DNA from: Cryptomeria japonica
Lineage: Eukaryota > Streptophyta > Pinopsida > Cupressales > Cupressaceae
DNA: 64,000 nucleotides
Direction of reading: 5' to 3'
Assembly: GCF_030272615.1 (NCBI RefSeq)
Contig: NC_081408.1
Span: 405,673,389-405,737,388, forward strand
Shown here one piece after another: positions 59,590-64,000 of this stretch. Every line of letters begins with the position of its first letter. The first letter of the stretch is position 1. Position numbers and translations under genes: made by a program. A model generated the notes under the pieces. The model was not told the DNA's origin. It did no database searches and saw only the letters and a program-made list of their open reading frames with translations.

Positions 59590-62500
59590 ATGTGACAACC
59601 CTTACAAATTTTTGCTTAAAATGTGTCATTTTTGTCTCTAAGGCATATTTTACAAGGTACAAAACTCACATTTGTTATTGTCAAATCATCAAGGGTTGTC
59701 TTTGCCATCGTTGTCCAAGTTCTGGCGAGTTTTGGCCTTCATTTTCCTAGCTTTCTGTGCAATTTCGGGTTTCAGAGCAGTCACTGCAAGTTGAAGATTT
59801 TACTCTAAGGAACGCTTTTCAAGGCAAAAAAAATTATCCTTTTTGAACTGGACTAATCTTTGTTGCATCCTTGATCCACAATTCAAATTTCATCGTGTTT
59901 TGAGTTTGTTTGCTTGGTCTTTCCTTCAATTTCGGGTTTTTTCCTCTTGACTGCAAGTGGGAAATTTTCCTTCTTTTGCAAGTAAAGAGATCCTTTATGT
60001 TTTTAAGTTGTAGGGGTTTTTTCAAGCAATTACAAGTGAAAGTTTAAAAGTTGTAACTTGTAATTTTCTTTTTCTTTTTTGTTTTCCCTTTTTGGTCTTT
60101 TAAGTTGTTTTGTAGGAACTTTTTAGACAAATTGCAAGTGAATTTTAAATTACAAGTTTATGAAAACTTGCAAGTTCTCTTAAAAGTTCCTATTTTCTTT
60201 ATTGTGAACTTGTAAAAGGGATTTTAAAACCCGATTACAAGTATTTAAGTGATTTTTGAGTTTCATGTGTTATTACTATTCTAAAACCCGATTTTGCAAG
60301 GATGAAGGAAAAGTAAGTTTTATTTAAAACTTGTAAGAGGGTTTTAAAAACCCGATTGCATCTTTTTCTTCCAAGTTCTTATGCAATTGATTGCTATTGA
60401 ATCTCTAAAACCCGACCACGTTTTTCCCAAGGGCATCGATTTGTGGCATTCTTGGTTGAATCCGACCCAAATGTATGCATTCTTGGTTAAATATGTTTAC
60501 CATATTTGCCACAATTTTGGAGTTCAATGATCTTTGCCATGTTTTTCATATTAATGAGAAGTGTTTTTCTTCTGATTTATGTTGTGTTAGTTCCGCGTTT
60601 TTGGCTTAGTTGACCATAAATTTTGCCATTATTGCAAAACATTTTGCATCTTGCATTCAATGAAGAGTGTTTGGTGTCAAATGTGACTCTTCTTGCAAGT
60701 CATTTTTTTGTGAAATGAGTTGAATGCAAAACCGGTTTATTTGTTGCAAGGAATATCAACGTGGTGGCTTCCATAATCTATTTATAGAGAATTACAGTTT
60801 CTCCCAAGCTCATTTGTTTTGATCTAGGGCATTCTTCAAGAAAGGTATGTGATTTTTGGTTTTATTTTATTTTCTTACTTTGCTCATGTATTGTAAATAT
60901 CTTGCTCTTGCTTGAATTAGTATTTCATAGTTCTCTTCCCAAATTGATAGATTGTTTGAATGCAAGTTGTGAATGTGTGTGATTTTCCCCTTTTCATTTT
61001 TCCCTATTTACTTGTATTCAGTTTTTTAAAACCCGACTACAAGTAACATTGGTTATGTTGATCTTCCCTTTGGTAAAAATAGATAACCTTCTTTTTACAA
61101 AAATTACAATGTTGAGAATTGTCATGAATCTCATTTGCTCTAAAATCAGATTTTACAAATTTGATCGCAAGTTAAGTTTTTCCCATATTCCAAAGTTGTC
61201 AAGCTAAAACTGTGTCTTTCCTTGTCACATAAAGTTTGCCATTACTGGTTGGTATCATTCTTTCCATCATTTCCCTCTGTGTCAAAATCCCTCTTCCCAC
61301 CATTGCATTTGTTCGTCACACCTTCATTCATTTTTCCCATTCTAAGTCTACTTGCAATCAGAATTTTAAAACTCAATCACAGTTACATCTTCACAAAAGT
61401 TTTTCCCTTCATTGCACTTGCAGTCAGCCTTCCAGAACCCGAAATTGGTCCAAAATGCACTAAAAAATACTTGAAAATGAGTATTAAAGGTCCAATTACA
61501 AGTGAAAACTTGTAGTTACCCATTACACATATGAAGCTGCATGTTTGCTCTCCACAATTGCAAGTCAATGCTCTTGTTTTTCCACACATGTAATGCAGTC
61601 CTCAAAATCCAAAATTCACTTGTGAGCCCATTTTTGCAGTCCTTTGTCTCACCCATGTCAGTCTTGTTTACACACACGACCTACAAAATCAGTAAATTAA
61701 GGCATGGGATTTATTTTGCAAGAAGATTCCAAGATTGGAGGATGATACAAAGAGAGGACAATAACATGATGGAGCCACACAAGGAGATGGATAAGTGATA
61801 TGAACGATTGAGAGCATAGAATGCTTTTAAGACATAGATAGGCTTCTTACTTTAGCCTTGCAAAGAACTTCCCTCCTGAAAAGCCAGTACTACCCCAAGC
61901 AAGAAGATAAGATTGAAGTTCGTTGGCCAAGGACACAAAGATCATTAAGGATGCAAATTCCCATTCGGGTTTGAGATGACTTCATCAATCCTGAATACTT
62001 CAATTTCTAGCATCCTGAAGCAACATGAAGATCATCACAGACAAAGGATGATTTAGTTAGAGTCATGTCTTCAGACGCATAGAATAGTTTCAATTACATA
62101 TTTATAATTTTGTTTTTACAAGTTACACGTAAAAACAAGTTTTGTAATTGCAAGTGTCACTTTCACTTGCACTTTTGTAAAATGTAATTACATGTAAGGC
62201 AACTAGAAGTTGAGTTAGATTAGGACTGTAGTTGGAATAAGTCATGGTGGTTGAGAGAATTTCTCAAGCTGGTTAGGATTCTCCCACCTTTTTCTCAAGG
62301 TTCCTCTCCTATAAAAACTTGAGGGGATCTATTGTAATTTTTTTTGGCAATGCAACAAGACTCTACAAGTTTGTATGTACACTCTAAGACTTTGAGCTTA
62401 GTTGTAAATCAAATTGCAATCAATTAAAAGAGGCAAATTTCTTTCAAACTTTGTGTTGATTCAAGGTTTTATGTGATGACATTTTCTAGAGATTGATTGT

Positions 62501-62900
62501 GAGTTTTGAGGTGCTATACAAGAGGGATTCAAGCTCAATCTTGCAGACCTTGAGCTAGTTATTGCGTTTGGAGTTTTATATTGGTTTTAAGATTTGATAC
62601 TGTAGACTTTGAGCTTCTTGTCAATTTGAAACTTGTGTAGGATGCTCAAGCAAAGGGTGTAACTTGTAGACTTTGTGTTGGTTTTATTTTCTATGTTTGT
62701 GCATAAGAGGTGCATCATGTAGTTAGACTTTGAGTTGCTACATGTTGTGCTTAGTTACCAGAAAATCATCTACAAAGGTTGATAGGACAGTAGAAGTGAT
62801 GAAGACTTTGTGCTTTCATTTTTGTTTTTCCGTCCCAGGGAAGTGACTGAGGTCTTTGTGATTTCATGGAAACTTTGCTTCCCTTTATGTTCCAAAAATC
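59590..62900 (+). mobile_element. LTR/leader-like region of an LTR element
   Basis: Begins TGTGACAACCCTTACAAATT (59590), plausible as an LTR start. It contains at least seven copies of a TAAAACCCGATTACAAGT-like motif (60222-61440) and a TATA box CTATAAAAAC at 62309. At least six AGACTTTGAGCT-like motifs follow (62387-62814). The arrangement (long LTR, promoter, then short repeats) fits a plant LTR element whose internal part lies to the right or is lost. No coding domain recognised. Confidence 0.35.
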
Positions 62901-64000
62901 CTACAAAAAAGTCTCATTTTTGTATTTGTTGTTATTTATTTTCAATTGCTTTAACTTTTCTATGAAGAGAAAAGAGTATATTTTTTCTTGAAAGAAGAAG
63001 AAAGACTATTGTCTCACCCATATTAGATTAGTTTATTTTTTAGATAGGGTGAACCTTCCCTAAATTAGGAGAGTATCATACTCACACACTGTGGTTGGAA
63101 CCACAATTTTGCACATCCCCCAGGTGTACAAAATTTTCACCCAACAAATTTGAGTGATGAGGGGTAGGGTGTGTGTGTGTAGGGGGAGTACCCTCTTGTG
63201 GGGTTTTGGGAGATGAACTCCCTGACAGGAATTCCAAGGGGCATGTATCCCTAAAATCCACACAGACAAACACACACATATCAATCACTATAAATATAGA
63301 CTATTTGTCATTAGGTCTCAGATCTAACAATAGAGATTATGTTGGTTTTTCTTACCATAAAAAGCAACCCCAATTAAGAGGAAAAATTATTATGGTTGTG
63401 CATTGTATTGGATTGTATATTGTATGTAAGAATCTTACAGATTTTGAGTTTCCTCCAAATCTAAGGTTGGTGATACACCCATGAAAACTTACTTTACAAA
63501 AGTATTGTAATCTTATTGATTTTAAAATAATATATTGGGTGGCTTTTAGAGTGTGGGGTTTTCTTTTAAATGGTTTTACCCACATAAATAATTATATTGT
63601 GGTATGAATTGAATTTATGTTTAGTTTTTATAACTATTGTAAAGATCTAAAAAGTTTAGAATTGATAGCAATAGGAATGGGGAAACTACAATCCAAAGAT
63701 TTGTACCATAATATAGATTTTATTGTACACTTTATACCCCAAAAGAAATAGTAGGAAAAATTAACCGATGCAGAAGTCAAGAAATATAGTGAACCATTCA
63801 AGCATCAACAATCATAAAACAAGTAAATGAACCAACAACAACTTCATTATATTATGTCTTCAATTTTCAAAATGCATCACATGTTCGAGATATCAATCTC
63901 TATTCTTCTATTAGCTATCATATCAATTATCATCTATTCTATTTTATCATATCTCTTTCAAATATCAATTACAATGATATTATATACAATTCCTAATATG
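62901..64000. other. AT-rich end of window, no gene recognised
   Basis: No conserved domain. A short GTGTGTGTGTAGGGGG stretch at 63169-63186. Minor open frames only. Confidence 0.4.

Overview
The window looks like intergenic DNA from a large-genome land plant, most likely a gymnosperm. This is inferred from thick layers of decayed Ty3/gypsy (Tat lineage), Ty1/copia and L1-type LINE copies, long noncoding retroelement tails, large compound microsatellites and only one intact host gene. The species cannot be named from sequence alone.

Layout. 1-16907: internal region and 3' LTR of a Tat-lineage Ty3/gypsy fossil. It has a leader built of 21-bp periodic repeats, gag, protease, reverse transcriptase, two RNase H domains, integrase, a long noncoding tail, an antisense plant-mobile-domain (PMD) gene remnant at 12560-10520, a polypurine tract and an LTR. 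16908-23625: a second unit that shares tail motifs and the polypurine tract with the first but shows no recognisable pol, so probably a large non-autonomous relative. 23626-26890: further LTR-like debris with a 224-bp-offset tandem duplication. 27440-28290: compound CA/CATACA/TGTATG microsatellites. 30000-36651: two different minus-strand Ty1/copia fossils, abutting at a 470-bp LTR.

38091-41120 (minus) holds the only convincing host gene: a complete AMT2-clade ammonium transporter of 488 residues in three coding exons. It has clean GT-AG introns, a probable leader intron of about 1 kb and a TATA-like box. The AMT channel residues (twin His, gating Phe pair, recruitment Trp, Asp) are all present.

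42767-50646 (minus) is a structurally complete LINE flanked by an exact 18-bp target-site duplication. Besides the usual ORF1 (DUF4283-like fold plus CCHC knuckle) and ORF2 (endonuclease, RT, RNase H), it carries a third coding region at its 3' end. That region has an unrecognised domain, a nuclear-type basic stretch and a coiled coil. ORF1/ORF2, and ORF2/the next frame, meet at ATGA stop-start overlaps. Many of its stops are TAG codons at CTAG sites where the context predicts Trp (TGG), as expected from CHG-methylation decay. This third-ORF LINE is the most interesting object in the window.

52480-55830 is a strongly strand-asymmetric purine-rich (GAGATA-type) tract with (GT)n, (GA)n and (TA)n arrays, split by a possible solo LTR. 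55980-56760 is extremely AT-rich. 59590-62900 resembles the LTR and leader of yet another LTR element, with recurrent short motifs. The rest is non-repetitive AT-rich DNA in which no gene was seen.
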